Origin: Capra hircus
Lineage: Eukaryota; Chordata; Mammalia; Artiodactyla; Bovidae
Assembly (NCBI RefSeq): GCF_001704415.2
Contig: NC_030814.1
Location: forward strand, 67,697,121 to 67,761,120
Direction: 5' to 3'
DNA length: 64,000 bases
The position numbers were made by a program, and so were the translations under genes. Each line of letters opens with the position of its first letter. Positions within the stretch are counted from its first letter, which is position 1. The notes under the pieces are model-generated. The model saw only the letters and a program-made list of their open reading frames with translations. It was not told where the DNA came from and searched no databases. This document shows positions 1-12,102 of this stretch, piece after piece.

Positions 1-521
1 CACTAAGTATGATATGCAGGTCAGGAAGCAACAGTTAGAACTGGACATGGAATCACAGGCTGGTTCCAAATAGGAAAAGGAGTATGTCAAGGCTGTCTAT
101 TATCACCCTGCTTATTTAACTTATAGAGTACATCATGTGAAATGCCAGGCTGGATGAAGCACAAGCTGGAATCAAGATTGCTGGGAGAAATATCAATAAC
201 TTCAGATATGCAGATAACACCACCGTTATGGCAAAAAGTGAGGAAGAACTAAAAAGCCTCTTGATGAAAGTGAAAGAGGAGAAAGTAAAAAAGTGAAAAA
301 GTGAGAAAGTGAAAAAGTTGGCTTAAAGCTCAACATTTAGAAAACTAAGATCATGGCATCTGTTCCCATCACTTCATGGCAAATAGATGGGGGAACAGCA
401 GAAAGAGTGGCTGACTTTATTTTTCTGGGCTCCAAAATCACTGCAGATGGTTATTGCAGCCATGAAATTAAAGGACGCTTACTCCTTGGAAGGAAAGTTA
501 TGACCAACCTATACAGCATAT

Positions 522-653
522 TTGGAAAAGGAAATGGCAACCCACTCCAGTGTTCTTGCTTGGAGAATCCCAGGGACAGAGGAACCTGGTAGGAGGCTGT
601 CTATGGGGTCGCACAGAGTCAGTTGGACATGACTGAAGTGACTTAGCAGCAGC
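522..653 (+). mobile_element. Bov-tA/ART2-type SINE nested in BovB
   Basis: Begins at the 'ggaaatggcaacccactccag' core typical of ruminant SINEs and ends in a short agcagc tail. An 11-bp target duplication, atacagcatat, is seen at 511-521 and 654-664, showing insertion into the older BovB copy. Confidence 0.9.
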
Positions 654-796
654 ATACAGCATATTAAAAAGCAGAGACATTACTTTGTCAACAAAGGTCC
701 GTCTAGTCAAGGCTATGGTTTTTCCAGTGGTCATGTGTGGATGTGAGAGTTGGACTATAAAGAAAGCTGAGCTGAAGAATTGATGCTTTTGAATTG

Positions 797-1010
797 TGGT
801 ATTCCCTGGTGGCTCAGATGGTAAAGTATCTGCCTGCAATGCGGGAGACCTGGGTTTGATTCCTGGGTTGGGAAGATCCCCTGGAAAAGGAAATGGCAAT
901 CCACTCCAGCACTCTTGCCTGGAAAATCCCATGGAGGAGGAGCCTGATAGGCTACAGTCCATGGGCTCGCAAAGAGTAGGACACGACTGAGCGACTTCAC
1001 TTTCACTATT
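797..1010 (+). mobile_element. Bov-tA SINE (tRNA-like head plus BovB-derived tail)
   Basis: Starts with 'ccctggtggctcagatggtaaag', the tRNA-related head of Bov-tA, runs through the ggaaatggcaatccactcc core and ends at gcgacttcactttcact. It separates two pieces of the same BovB (…gaattgtggtatt / attggagaagactc…). Confidence 0.9.
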
Positions 1011-1372
1011 GGAGAAGACTCTTGAGAGTCCCTTGGACTGCAAGGAGATCCAACCAGTCCATCCTAAAGGAGATCAGTCCCAGGTGTTCATTGGAAGGAC
1101 TGATGTTGAGGTTGAAACTCCAATACTTTGGCCACCTGATGCAAAGAGCTGATTCATTTGAAAAGACCCTGATGCTGGGAAAGATTGAGGGCAGGAGGAG
1201 AAGGGGATGACAGGATGAGATGGTTGGATGGCCTCACAACTCAATGGACATGGGTTTGGGTGAACTCCAGGAGTTGGTGATGGACAGGGAGGCCTGGTGT
1301 GCTGCGGTTCATGGGGTCGCAGAGAGTCAGACATGACTGAGCGACTGAACTAAGCTGAACTGAAGTATATGA

Positions 1373-4300
1373 TCTACAAACCCAGGTAGAAGAGAAATGT
1401 TCTCCGTGTATGCATTGTCCACAAAAGAACTAAATTTTACTATCCTATTTTGCAATGGGCTTTATATGAGTTGAGCCTTTGATCTGCCTCTCAAAGAATC
1501 GGAACATTCCATTCTTCTTCCACAGAAAGCAAAAGTGTGTCTCCTGAAATTAAAGGAGACAGAACATCCTATATCTAATGACAATGAAATTTTCTTGCCC
1601 AGATAGTGTTCTACATCTAGCAGCTATGTACAAAATGCTATAAAATTGTTTGGGTTTACAGTGATAAGTGAAAACCATATTCTCCACCTAAACAAAGTAT
1701 GCAAGAATTTTGATGTTCTCTGTTTGTTAGAGAGTGGGAGGAAAATAACCTACTGAATGAAATATAAGACCAAGAGGCCATCTAAAGTATACATAAGTAA
1801 ATGAATCACCTAAAAAAATTCATACCTATGTTTACACACAAAATACACACACACCTCCAGAGATGAGATTTTAAATAATTTAATTACAAAAACAATGACT
1901 TACAAAATGTATTTATACATACTTTTCTGTTACCTAAACAAAATATTCCATGTTTAATCCGTTGCATGTCAATCATTCTCACAAAGTGCATTCCAATTGT
2001 TTGATTCTATTCCCCTCTAGTTTGTGTTTCCTCATGTCCATGTTCTGGTTTTTTGCTCTTTTCAGCAATTTCTTTTGAATCTATCTTGTGCATTTCCCAA
2101 ATTAACATTGGCATTGATCTGAGAGTTTTTGTTTTTTAGATTCCTTTTATACTTTGTTTTTAATAAGAATATGGTCTATATAATACTTTCCTTGTAAGGT
2201 GCAGAATTAGCATACCTTTCATCTTCTAGATTTGACTAACTGCTCATAAGACATCTTCTTCTATTATACCTTGGGAGAATAGCCATCCTTACCTCTTCCC
2301 CAAACTGTTTTCTACCCTGGAACTTCACTTAGCTTTCACCAGCCTCTTACTACAGACATTTATTTAATGCCACACCACTTGTTCAGAAATGAATAAGAAA
2401 TAAAGACTTACTCCTCAGACTTTCAGTTTCGGACAAGAGAAAAATTCTCACTTAATTTTCCCTTGATATTCTCCTCACTTGCCTGAATAATCCAAACTCT
2501 AATATCCCTCCGTGGCTGGAGTATTTTTGGTGTTAATTATAGAAAGCATTTTGTTAAAATAGAGAATGAAAATCACTGTATTACTATCATCTTACTTGCA
2601 CAGGAGAGTGCATTTTGAGAGGAAGATACACTTGAGCACAAGATTCCGTAGGTTCAAGTATCTTTTTTCTGACCAACAGCTCACTTAACTTCTTGGAGTA
2701 TAAACTTCTTAGTTTATGGTATAGAGGGGGGAAACACACTTCTGTCTCTATCCCAGTGGTTTTTGTGGCTCATCCAACCAGATAATATTTGTAAACAACC
2801 AGATTCTGTACAGAAGAAAGCGGTTCAGTGATGAACCTGTCAAGTGCTTATTTCTCCTAAGTAGTTCTGTATCAATTGTTCCTTGAGCTAAAGCATCTCC
2901 TTCTGGACACACCAACCTCACTGTACAGCTAAAGTGAGTGAAAACACTGTCATCCAGTGAATGAGCTGGACCATACTGTATTGGGCCAATGAAGTAAGTT
3001 AAAAACAAAAAACTTTAGCTTGGCATATCTGAATTCCCACTTCTTTACTGCCTTCTGGGGAAGAGCCACCACGCAAAATGGTTTTGCTGATTCCTGGACG
3101 TGTTGTATCTGCTCTAGATAGCCAGGATACCAGGGATATTCATGCCTTCTACATGTGGATCATGAGAAATAACACTGGAACTTTTTTCCTTCATCGAGCC
3201 ATTCAATCTAGATTAGAATGGACACTGAAGAAATGAACAAATAAGCTAATCTTTTTGTGTGCTTTCTCAAGATATTTCATGTACATAAATATTATGATCA
3301 GGCTACCCCTCCCCCCCCAAAAAGAATCTTTTTAAAAAAGACAGAGATAGAGATAAAGAAAGAGATAAATTCTCCTGTAGAGTCTGTGCTCCAGGGACCA
3401 GAATTAAGATATGTTAGACTTCATTTATACTATCAGTCAACTCATATGACAGTTTTTTTAAAAGAACAAAACACTGGTATGTGGCCTCAGAATCTAAAAA
3501 TGTTGGTAAAAGTAGAAGAAAGAGAAAACCTCAAAAGGTTACCAGTTTCACTGTGAAAGTATTTCACAGTATCAGTTAGGTTTGGTGCTCAATTGTCTTA
3601 GAATCAAAGAATATTGAACTAGATGAGCTCTTAGGTTTTAGACCAGAGGCTCTTAAATGTTTTACTTAAGAAGAAATAGATAATCAATAATTAAAGATTG
3701 ACAAGATAGAATTGTATTGGTGGAAATAGTGTCTTGCTATTTAACATGGTGAATAGTAGAAATGGGTTGCTGCAAGTAAGATTAAATGTAACCCTAATAT
3801 ATGGATTAACTATTAAAAGTTTTCTTAGATACATTCTCTACTCATGAGTAAAGCTTGGTTATGTGTATGCTTTCTTTTAATTATGAGGGATCTAGGCTAA
3901 ACTCACCAGCCAGGCCATACCAAGCCTTAAACTTTGGATTCTGTTTGCACAACGCTGGCTTTCTGGATGCTAGAAACCTACCTCTCACTGTTGAATGAAT
4001 GAAATGAATCGTTCATACAGAAGATGTTGAGAACATCTAGGAAGACTAGGCTTCCTTGAACTCACAGAATAGGTTCCATAAAGTTTCTTGTGAGCCTGTT
4101 TCTTATACATGTTTGGTCAATAAATACCTGTAGGTTTGGCAGAATTTAGTCTGAAACTTGCGAAGTTGCTTTCTTATTTATTTTCCCCCAGTTTTAGTGG
4201 GGTCATGGGGAAAAGAGCTAACCCTCTTTCACCTCAGTACATCTTTGGCTACTTCCATAATCTTTAATACATACACACAAAGTGTGGTTGGTTTAGGAAG

Positions 4301-4867
4301 ATTTATAGAAGTGGTAAAATTCATACTGTGGGCCTTTGAAACTACTTATTGGAAAATTTGGAACAATAACTTATATCAAGTCACCAATATGACTGTGCTC
4401 TCCATAGTTTGTTAAGGTAACACACTGAAGCAATAAATTATTTTGGCATTGATCATTCATACAAAGGCATCAAGCTGGTATCAGTTCACTTTGGTGACTC
4501 TGAGAGGCAAACTCCATTGAGAGTAATAAATTCTTCATTTGAAAGAGAGAATGCAGACTATTTCAATCACCTGGGCATCCATGAAATGTATGGACATCAA
4601 GGTATATAATAGCATTTTATCATATCTATTGACTTCAGTTAATAAATCTGATATGTGACACAGAACTATAGTAATTATTCCACTACTGCCTGTGGTTACA
4701 GGATCAAAGCTCTGCAGCAATCTAAAGGTACCAATCAATTCAGTTAGTTATGTAGTTTAAGAGAAAATATGAAATACAATTTATGCATGTGTCTCTGGGG
4801 TTAAGAGGAGAATGTAACACAATGCACAGATATCACCACTGAATATGGACCCTATAGCTTAGCCAGG
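1373..4867. other. No gene recognised; AT-rich intergenic DNA
   Basis: About 3.5 kb with no convincing coding sequence. The short open frames here (at most 99 codons, e.g. 3257-3556) resemble nothing I know and lack supporting splice or family signals. No recent SINE or LINE copy is visible. It probably contains old decayed repeats that cannot be named by eye. Confidence 0.5.
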
Positions 4868-5085
4868 GGACTTCCCAGGTGGCACTAATGGTAAAGAACC
4901 TGCCTGCCAAGGTAGGAGATATGAGACTTGGGTTCAACCCCTAGGCCAGGAAGATGCCCTAGAGGAGGGCATGGCAATCCACTCCAGTATTCTTGCCTGG
5001 AGAATCCCATAGACAGAGGAGCCTGGAAAGCTACAGTCCATAAGGTCACAAAGTCAGACATGACTGAAGTGACTTAACACGCATA
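4868..5085 (+). mobile_element. Bov-tA SINE
   Basis: Full Bov-tA layout: 'ggacttcccaggtggcac' head, 'aaagaacctgcctgcc', 'gcaatccactccagtattc' core, and a tail ending gacatgactgaagtgactta. Diverged from consensus, so moderately old. Confidence 0.9.
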
Positions 5086-5636
5086 CACAGACCTTCTCCA
5101 GGACCAGGTTTCTCAAGCACAGCCTATATTTCCAACATCAGAATCACATGGGCTCCACTTACAGATGAAGGTTTCAGGAGCTCATCCTAGACCTAAGCAT
5201 CCAGTTCTCTGGGAGTACATTTTATTAATAGCAAGCAGTCCATGTGGTCCTGGTACATAGTGATGTCTAAGAGCCACAAGTAAAAGCTCAAAGTGGTCCA
5301 AGAAACCAAGTAGAAAGAAAGAGACAGGGCGGCACCTCCTCCCTCTGGCTGAGGGACTCAAGGCAGAGGCCATTGTGTTCACAGAGATTCAATGAACTAC
5401 TTTATCTGCATTTCACTTAGATATTTGGGTATTTCTTTTTCTGATGGATTAGGTTGGCCATCAGTGCAAAGGGTAACTGGGGGAAGCTGTAAACCCTTGA
5501 GGCAATTTCCTTGTTTCTCTCTATATAAATGAAACAACATTCCATCCAAGTTGACTCTAAAATACAGTAAGAATGGGCATCAACTTTAAAAGTTGTGTCC
5601 TTTCTTATCCTTCCGAGAGATATCAAATTCAATCTT
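5086..5636. other. No gene recognised; weak MER5-like relic
   Basis: Around 5105-5180 the sequence (gtttctcaa…catcagaatcacatggg) resembles the end of a MER5-class hAT transposon. The rest is unassigned. Short minus-strand open frames at 5182-5632 have no family resemblance. Confidence 0.35.
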
Positions 5637-5649
5637 TGCTGCTTGTTTA

Positions 5650-6674
5650 TTTTTTTATTTTTTTTTAAATTTTATTTTTTATTTTTTAAATTTTAAAATC
5701 TTTAATTCTTACATGCGTTCCCAAACATGAACCCCCCTCCCACCTCCCTCCCCACAACATCTCTCTGGGTTATCCCCATGCACCAGCCCCAAGCATGCTG
5801 CACCCTGCGTCAGACATGGACTGGCGATTCAATTCTTACATGACAGTATACATGTTAGAATTCCCATTCTCCCAAATCATCCCACCCTCTCCCTCTCCCT
5901 CTGAGTCCAAAAGTCCATTATACACATCTGTGTCTTTTTTCCTGTCTTGCATACAGGGTCGTCATTGCCATCTTCCTAAATTCCATATATATGCGTTAGT
6001 ATACTGTATTGGTGTTTTTCTTTCTGGCTTACTTCACTCTGTATAATTGGCTCCAGTTTCATCCATCTCATCAGAACTGATTCAAATGAATTCTTTTTAA
6101 CGGCTGAGTAATCCTCCATTGTGTATATGTACCACAGCTTTCTTATCCATTCATCTGCTGATGGACATCTAGGTTGTTTCCATGTCCTGGCTATTATAAA
6201 CAGTGCTGCGATGAACATTGGGGTACATGTGTCTCTTTCAATTCTGGTTTCCTCGGTGTGTATGCCCAGCAGTGGGATTGCTGGGTCATAAGGTAGTTCT
6301 ATTTGCAATTTTTAAAGGAATCTCCACACTGTTCTCCATAGTGGCTGTACTAGTTTGCATTCCCACCAACAGTGTAGGAGGGTTCCCTTTTCTCCACACC
6401 CTCTCCAGCATTTATTGCTTGCAGATTTTTGGATCGCAGCCATTCTGACTGGTGTGAAGTGGTACCTCATTGTGGTTTTGATTTGCATTTCTCTAATAAT
6501 GAGTGATGTTGAGCATCTTTTCATGTGTTTGTTAGCCATCCGTATGTCTTCTTTGGAGAAATGTCTATTTAGTTCTTTGGCCCATTTTTTGATTGGGTCG
6601 TTTATTTTTCTGGAATTGAGCTGCATAAGTTGCTTGTATATTTTTGAGATTAGTTGTTTGTCAGATGAAGCAAC
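5650..6674 (-). mobile_element. 5'-truncated L1 LINE with 13-bp target duplication
   Basis: The minus strand encodes the L1 ORF2 C-terminus, e.g. the stretch GEKGTLLHCWWECKLVQPLW (about 6400-6340) and IELPYDPAIPLLGIHTEETR (about 6305-6250). It is followed by an artiodactyl L1 3' UTR and a poly-A tract, seen as T-rich DNA at 5650-5690. A perfect target duplication tgctgcttgttta lies at 5637-5649 and 6675-6687, so the copy was truncated at its 5' end on insertion. The ORF2 frame is broken near 6310, so it is inactive. Confidence 0.95.
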
Positions 6675-6687
6675 TGCTGCTTGTTTA

Positions 6688-7275
6688 ATCTCTGAATACA
6701 TTTGGTGCAGGAAGACTTAGAAAACCCATTCTACTAAGGGCAAATTTTTCTGAAGACCTAGTGTATTTCAGCATTCATTGGCCCCTATCCTGAAGGAAAT
6801 TCAACATCAAGTCAAATATGTGATATTAGAGTTTCCCAAAACACAATTGTTAACTTCAGGAGATGTGTTTAGTTCATGTTATACCTAAATTATAGATTTA
6901 TTTCATTAAGGTATCCTTGTGTGATACCAAGATTGCATTGACTGAAACTAGGAATATGAAAAGATGCAGAAATATTAGAATTGTTCATATTATCAGAAGA
7001 AGATAATTAAAAGTGAAAACGCTTGCCTACAGGAAGGGTTAGGACACTGGTGGGGAAAAAAATCTAGTGTCACTTTTATGCTCTAGTTATTAATTTTTCT
7101 CCTATGGTTTCAGCATCTTTATGAAGCAGATAAAATTCTGTTTTCAGTCCTTCCAAAATGTTCTATGTTATGCCATCACTTACTAAATTTATGTTTCTGG
7201 TTTAATTCCTTTCTCATTTACACATGTGTTTAAAAGTCTCCATTTTCTTTTAGGTGAAGCTGGTAAGGAGACAAC
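6688..7275. other. Upstream flank of the OR pseudogene, with splice acceptor
   Basis: No repeat recognised in most of this stretch. At 7230-7253 there is a good pyrimidine tract ending in ttttag, 22 bp before the pseudogene ATG. This matches the usual OR gene structure in which a 5' UTR intron ends just upstream of the single coding exon. Confidence 0.5.
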
Positions 7276-8226
7276 ATGGAGACAGGACACAAGACATTGA
7301 GCACAGATTTCATTCTCTTGGGCCTTTTCCCAGGAATGAGACATACTGATCTTCTTGTCTCTGTTGTCCTCCTCATCTACATCATTGCTATCATAGGAAC
7401 TATCAGCTTGATTCTTCTCATCTGGACAGATCCCCACTTTCATACCTGCATGTATTTTCTGCTTAGCCAATTCTCTCTCATTGACCTGATTTTCATTTCT
7501 TGCGTAGTCCCCAAAATGTTGGTCAACTTTTTCTTAGGGAAGAGAAGCATTTCCCTGATTGGCTATGGGGCCCAGATCTTCTTTACCTTGACTCTTGGGA
7601 TAGCAGTGTCTCTTCCTGACACTCATTGCTTATGACCGCTATGTGACTATCTGTCATCCTCTCAAATACTCAATCATTATCAGCCACTGGGTCCTCCAGC
7701 TGATGGCTGTGGGGTCCTGGGTGGGAGGGGCTCTGGCATCCTTGGTCCACATGGCTTATGCCATGCACTTTCCCCTCTGTGGCTCCTGAGAGCTCTACCA
7801 CTCTTGTTGTGAAGTCAAAGCCCTCATGAAGCTGTCTTGTGAGGACATATCTGCCTATGAGAAAGGACTAGGAGTGACCAGCATTGTTGGGGTTCCTCTC
7901 CCCACAAGCCTCATTCTGACTTCCTATACTCTCATCTTCCTCCAGGTCCTGCAAATGAACTCCCCCGAAGGCAGGAACGAGGCCCTGGCTACTGTCCTCC
8001 CATCTTACTGTGCTCACGTTTTATTATGCCCCAGCCATGCAAATATACATGAGGCCTGGATCTTCTCACACCTCTGTTCTGAACCAGGCTCTCTTTGTTT
8101 GACACCATCCTCACCCCCATGCTGAACCCCCTCATCTATAGCCTAAGGAACAAGGAAGTTGTGGGCTCAATAAGGAAGATGCTCAGGATGTACCCTATTT
8201 CAAAACAGGCTCCTATGTCCCATTGA
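7276..8226 (+). pseudogene. Olfactory receptor family 2 (OR2T-like) pseudogene
   Basis: A class II olfactory receptor relic of near full length (about 950 bp). The first 119 codons are open from the ATG: an N-terminus ending in DFILLGLF, TM1, a TM2 stretch reading HTCMYFLLSQFSLIDL, then TM3. A frameshift near 7600 moves the AYDRYVTICHPL motif (about 7630-7665) to another frame. There is a stop inside the ECL2 region (ggctcctgagag, about 7782), further shifts between TM5 and TM6, and a degraded TM6. TM7 is clear (PMLNPLIYSLRNKEV, about 8116-8160), with a final stop at 8224. Several independent lesions make loss of function certain. It is related to the intact OR at 13949 and lies on the same strand, so the two probably arose by local duplication. 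Confidence 0.93.
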
Positions 8227-8624
8227 GTAGACAGTTCAGAGTTAAAATCTCCCTGGAGGCAGTAGGATCTGATAAAACCCAATGAAACTCTCCCTGTCTT
8301 CATTTTCTCTCTACAAATGTGGACTTTATACCCTCTCTCCTGATAAAGTCAGTTTTAAGTAACTAAATCAATGAGTTCTCTGAGAGCAGAGGAGCACAAA
8401 ACTACACCACTTCAAAGTAAATATATACGAGGCCTGAATAACAACCCATTCTCTGTGTAAAAATAGCCTTTCTCCTAATCCCCTCAGCTTGCTTCATTTG
8501 TGTTGCTGGAGTGATGGGTCCCTCTTCTTTCGTTCATTTTTTAAAACTTATTTGATGACTGGAGGAAAATTGTTTTGCCATGTTGGGTTGGTTTCTACCA
8601 CACAACAACACAATTCAGCCCTCA
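8227..8624. other. No gene or repeat recognised
   Basis: About 400 bp between the OR pseudogene and the BovB copy. I see no coding potential or nameable repeat. Confidence 0.4.
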
Positions 8625-10271
8625 GTTCACTTCAGTTGCTTAGTCGTGTCTGACTCTTTGCGACCCCATGGACTGCAGCATGCCAGGCCTCCCTGTCCAT
8701 CACCAACTCCCAAAGTTTACTCAAACTCATGCCCATTGAGTCGGTGATGCCATCCAACCATTTCATCCTCTGTTGTCCCCTTCTCCTCCTGCCTTCAATC
8801 TCCCAGCATCCAGGTCTTTTCTAGTGAGTCAGTTCTTCAAATCAGGTGGCCAAAATATTGGAGTTTCAGCTTCAACATCAGTCCTTTCAATGGATATTCA
8901 GGACTGATCTCCTTTAGGATGGACTGGTTGGATCTCCTTGCAGTCCCAGGGATCTCAAGAGTCTTCTCCAACTCCACAGTTCAAAAGCATCAATTCTTTG
9001 GTGCTCAGCTTTCTTTACGGACTAACTCTCACATCCATACATGACTACTGGGAAAACCTTAGCTTGGACTAGATGGACCTTTCTTGGCAAAGTAATGTCT
9101 CTGTTTTTGAATATGCTGTCTAGGTTGGTCATAACTTTCCATCCAAGGAGTAAGCATGTTTTAATTGCATGGTTGCAGTCACCATCCGTGGTGCTTTTGG
9201 AGCCCTCCAAAATAAAGTCTGTCACTGTTTCCACTGTTTCCCCATCTATTTGCCAAAAGTGATGGGACCAGATGCCATGATTTTAGTTTTCTGAATGTTG
9301 AGCTTTAAGCCAACTTTTTCACTTTCCTTTTTCAAATTCATCAAGAGGTTCTTTAGTTCTTCTTCACTTTGTGCCATAAGGGTGGTGTCATCTGCATATC
9401 TGAGGTTATTGATATTTCTCCCAGCAATCTTGATTCCAGCTTGTGCTTCATCCAGCCCAGCATTTTTCATGATGTACTCTGCATATAAGCTAAATAAGCA
9501 GGGTGACAATATACAGCCTTGAAATACTCCATTCCTGATTTGGAACCAGTCTGTTGTTCCATGTCCAGTTCTAACTGTTGCTTCCTGGCCTGCATACAGA
9601 TTTTCAAGAGGCAGGTCAGGTGGTCTGGTATTCCATCTCTAAGAATTTTCCAGTTTGCTGTGATCCACACAAAGGTTTTGGCATAGTCAATAAAGCAGAA
9701 ATAAATGTTTTTATGGAACTCTCTTGCTTTTTCAGTCATCCAACAGATGTTGGCAATGTGATCTCTGGTTCCTTTGCCTTTTCTAAATCCAGCTTGAATA
9801 TTGGAAGTTCACAGTTCATGTACTGTTGAAGCCTGGCTTGAAGAATTTTGAGTATTACTATACTAGCATGTGAGATGAGTGCAATTGTGTGGTAGTTTGA
9901 GCATTCTTTGGCATTGCCTTTCTTTGGGATTGGATTGAAAATGGACCTCTTCCAGTCCTATGGCCACTGCTGAGTTTGCCAAACTTACTGGCATATTGAG
10001 TGCAGCACTTTCACAGCATCGCCATTTAAGATTTGAAATAGCTCAGCTGGAATTCCATCACCTCCACTAGCTTTGTTCATCGTGATGCTCCTAAGTCAGT
10101 GGAAATTTCCCAGGTCATGCAGGTATTAAAAAGTGGTGAATCAGAGTTTAAATCTCATTTTGCTTTGACTTCACATTCCAGGATGTCTGGCTCTAGGTGA
10201 GTGATCATACCATTGTGATTATCTGGGTTGTGAAGATCTTCTTTGTATAGCTCTTCTGTGGATTCAAATGA
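8625..10271 (-). mobile_element. BovB LINE, 3' 1.6 kb, containing a foreign 74-bp insert
   Basis: Read on the minus strand, this runs from inside the RT domain to the BovB 3' end at 8625-8660. The minus-strand frames carry FDYAKTF-like RT sequence (CFIDYAKTFVW, about 9690), the YADDTTLMAQSEEELKNLL block (about 9395, containing the RT catalytic YADD) and the SWQIDG-like block (about 9240). Frames are broken by shifts and stops. At 10093-10166 the BovB sequence is replaced by a copy of non-BovB DNA (separate entry), after which BovB resumes with gacttcacattccagg. Confidence 0.92.
10093..10166 (+). repeat. 74-bp exact copy of downstream MIR-like DNA inserted in BovB
   Basis: Sequence from aagtcagtggaaatttccca to cattttgcttt is identical to 10923-10996. 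Here it sits inside BovB: the left side reads gatgctcct and the right side gacttcacattccagg, both BovB. About seven BovB bases (gcccact or similar) were lost. The junctions show short homology, aag on the left and ctt on the right. Confidence 0.9.
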
Positions 10272-10741
10272 GTCATCTCTTCACATCAGGTGGCCGAAGT
10301 ACTGGAATTTCAGCTTCAACATCAGTCCTTCCAATGAACACCCAGGACTGATCTCCTTTAGGATGGACTGGCTGGATCTCCTTGCAGTCTAAGGGACTCT
10401 CAAGAGTCTTCTTCAACACCACAGTTCAAAAGTATCAATTCTTCGGTGCTCAGCTTTCTTTATAGTACAATTCTCACATCCATACATGACTACTGGAAAA
10501 ACCATAGCCTTGACTAGACGGACCTTTGTTGACAAAGTAATGTCTCTATTTTTTAATATGCTGTCTAGGCTGGTCATAACTTTCCTTCCAAGGAGTAAGC
10601 ATCTTTTAGTTTCATGGCTGCAGTCACCATCTGCAGCGATTTGGGAGCCCACAAAAATAAAGTCTGACACAGTTTCCACTGTTTCCCCATCTATTTGCCA
10701 TGAAGTGATGGGACTGGATGACATAATCTTAATTTTCTGAA
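10272..10741 (-). mobile_element. Second BovB fragment, abutting the first
   Basis: Starting around ttcaaatgagtcatctcttc the sequence jumps back to the 3' part of BovB and repeats the region already seen at 8820-9290 (catcaggtggcc… to atgacataatc). It encodes, on the minus strand, the SWQIDGETVETVSDFIFVGS block and the VFPVVMYGCEN block. It lacks the BovB 3' end, so it is a separate, both-end-truncated copy or the product of recombination between copies. Confidence 0.85.
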
Positions 10742-10869
10742 TCCAGGTTAAATCAATAGTAGATATTTTGTAATGTGACTGACTCCGAAAAATTCATCTT
10801 AAGGCTATTATGGCCAATTAGGATATACTGTTCACACTCATTATTACATTTAGCCATGAGGGCAATTCA

Positions 10870-10998
10870 ATGAGAAAGTGTATTGTTATCACCAATTTGT
10901 AGATGAGGAAACAGAAGTGAGGAAGTCAGTGGAAATTTCCCAGGTCATGCAGGTATTAAAAAGTGGTGAATCAGAGTTTAAATCTCATTTTGCTTTTT
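10870..10998 (+). repeat. MIR-like ancient SINE relic (donor of the 74-bp copy)
   Basis: The order 'tagatgaggaaacagaag … ccaggtcatgcaggtatta … gtggtgaatcagagtttaaat' follows the MIR consensus (gatgaggaaac…ccaaggtcac…gcagagccgggattcaaac). Family assignment is from memory of the consensus. Bases 10923-10996 occur again at 10093-10166. Confidence 0.6.
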
Positions 10999-11556
10999 AA
11001 CCATCATCCTGCTGAGCAGATGGCTGACAGTGACTTTTTTCCCTGAATGAATTTGACTTTGCCCCCTGGTAGCTGAGCTAATTACCTACCAGGGCTGGAC
11101 TGAGCTGACACATTCCCCAGAGTGTTCACGGTATCTCTCTTGTCCACAGTGCTGTATTTAATCTCTGCTTCATGGCCTACCAGAGATATTCTGGATCAGC
11201 TATGAGCTTGCAGTACCAACTTCACCAAGATCATCAGTTATAAGACTTTATTCCACTCATAAAGAGCCTAATGTTTGACTTGATGAGCTGCACAATACAA
11301 AGGAAGGTATAGAAGAATTAAGAATCTCCAGAAGGTGACAAGGATGACAACACGTATGATAACAAGGTAGCCCACAGTGGAGAAACAAGTAATTGTCTTA
11401 CGCTCTTGTGGGGAGACACAAGAATTAGAAATAATTTGTGACCCTCTGTATGGGTTAACATCTTCAAAGTGCTTCAGAATAAACTCCCAGCTGTATGATA
11501 AAACCCTCCTGGAGAGTTGAGCAGCTGCATGAGAATTCAGTGAATTGCCAGACCCT
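10999..11556. other. No gene recognised
   Basis: Unassigned unique DNA between the MIR relic and the next SINE. Confidence 0.4.
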
Positions 11557-11568
11557 GAGGCAGATTAT

Positions 11569-11847
11569 CGGAGAAGGCAATGGCAACCCACTCCAGTATT
11601 CTTGCCTGGAAAATCCCGTGGACGGAGGAGCCTGGTAGGCTGCAGTCCATGGGGTAGCTACAAGTCGGACACGACTGAGCGACTTCTCTTTCACTTTTCA
11701 CTTTCATGCATTGGAGAAGGAAATGGCAACCCACTCCAGTGTTCTTGCCTGGAGAATCCCAGGGACGGGGGAGCCTGGTGGGCTGCCCTCTATGGGGTCA
11801 CTAGAGTCGGACACGACTGAAGCGACTTAGCAGCAGCAGCAGCAGCA
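11569..11847 (+). mobile_element. Dimeric ART2/Bov-tA-type SINE with 12-bp target duplication
   Basis: Two consecutive SINE modules, each with a ggcaacccactccag core (11578 and 11726), joined by ttcacttttcactttcatgc and ending in (agc)n. A perfect duplication gaggcagattat flanks it at 11557-11568 and 11848-11859, so the dimer inserted as one unit. Confidence 0.95.
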
Positions 11848-12102
11848 GAGGCAGATTATATGTTGTAAGTTCATGGGTCATCTGTATTTATATATACACA
11901 GTTTATAATGCTATTAAACTGATCAACTACTAGTTAGTAACTGGTGAGTTTAAGAAAGATAGTTAAACTCTTTGTGTTATAAACATTGGTGCAATCCTTT
12001 GTTCTCAGAAATGTGGTTTAGATTCCCTTTTTTGCCCACCTGAAAATAAACATTGTTAATTGTCTATATTCCAATATGAAATAAAAAGTTTTTCTTTTAA
12101 GT

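Larger units (their letters stand above)
1..1372 (+). mobile_element. BovB (RTE) LINE 3' part, interrupted by two SINEs
   Basis: The sense strand carries the BovB reverse-transcriptase C-terminal region: a SWQIDG stretch near 373-390, the LLLGRKVMTNL stretch near 480-512, and after 1010 the stretch reading VPWTARRSNQSILKEISP. It ends in the usual BovB 3' tail (cgactgaactaagctgaactga). The window edge cuts the left side. Frame breaks and stops are frequent, so it is a dead copy. Two SINEs (522-653 and 797-1010) split it. Confidence 0.9.

Noticed and set aside
797..860. tRNA gene-like heads of the many Bov-tA and CHR elements
   Set aside because: They carry tRNA-derived promoter boxes but are SINE heads followed by repeat tails; no free-standing tRNA gene was seen.
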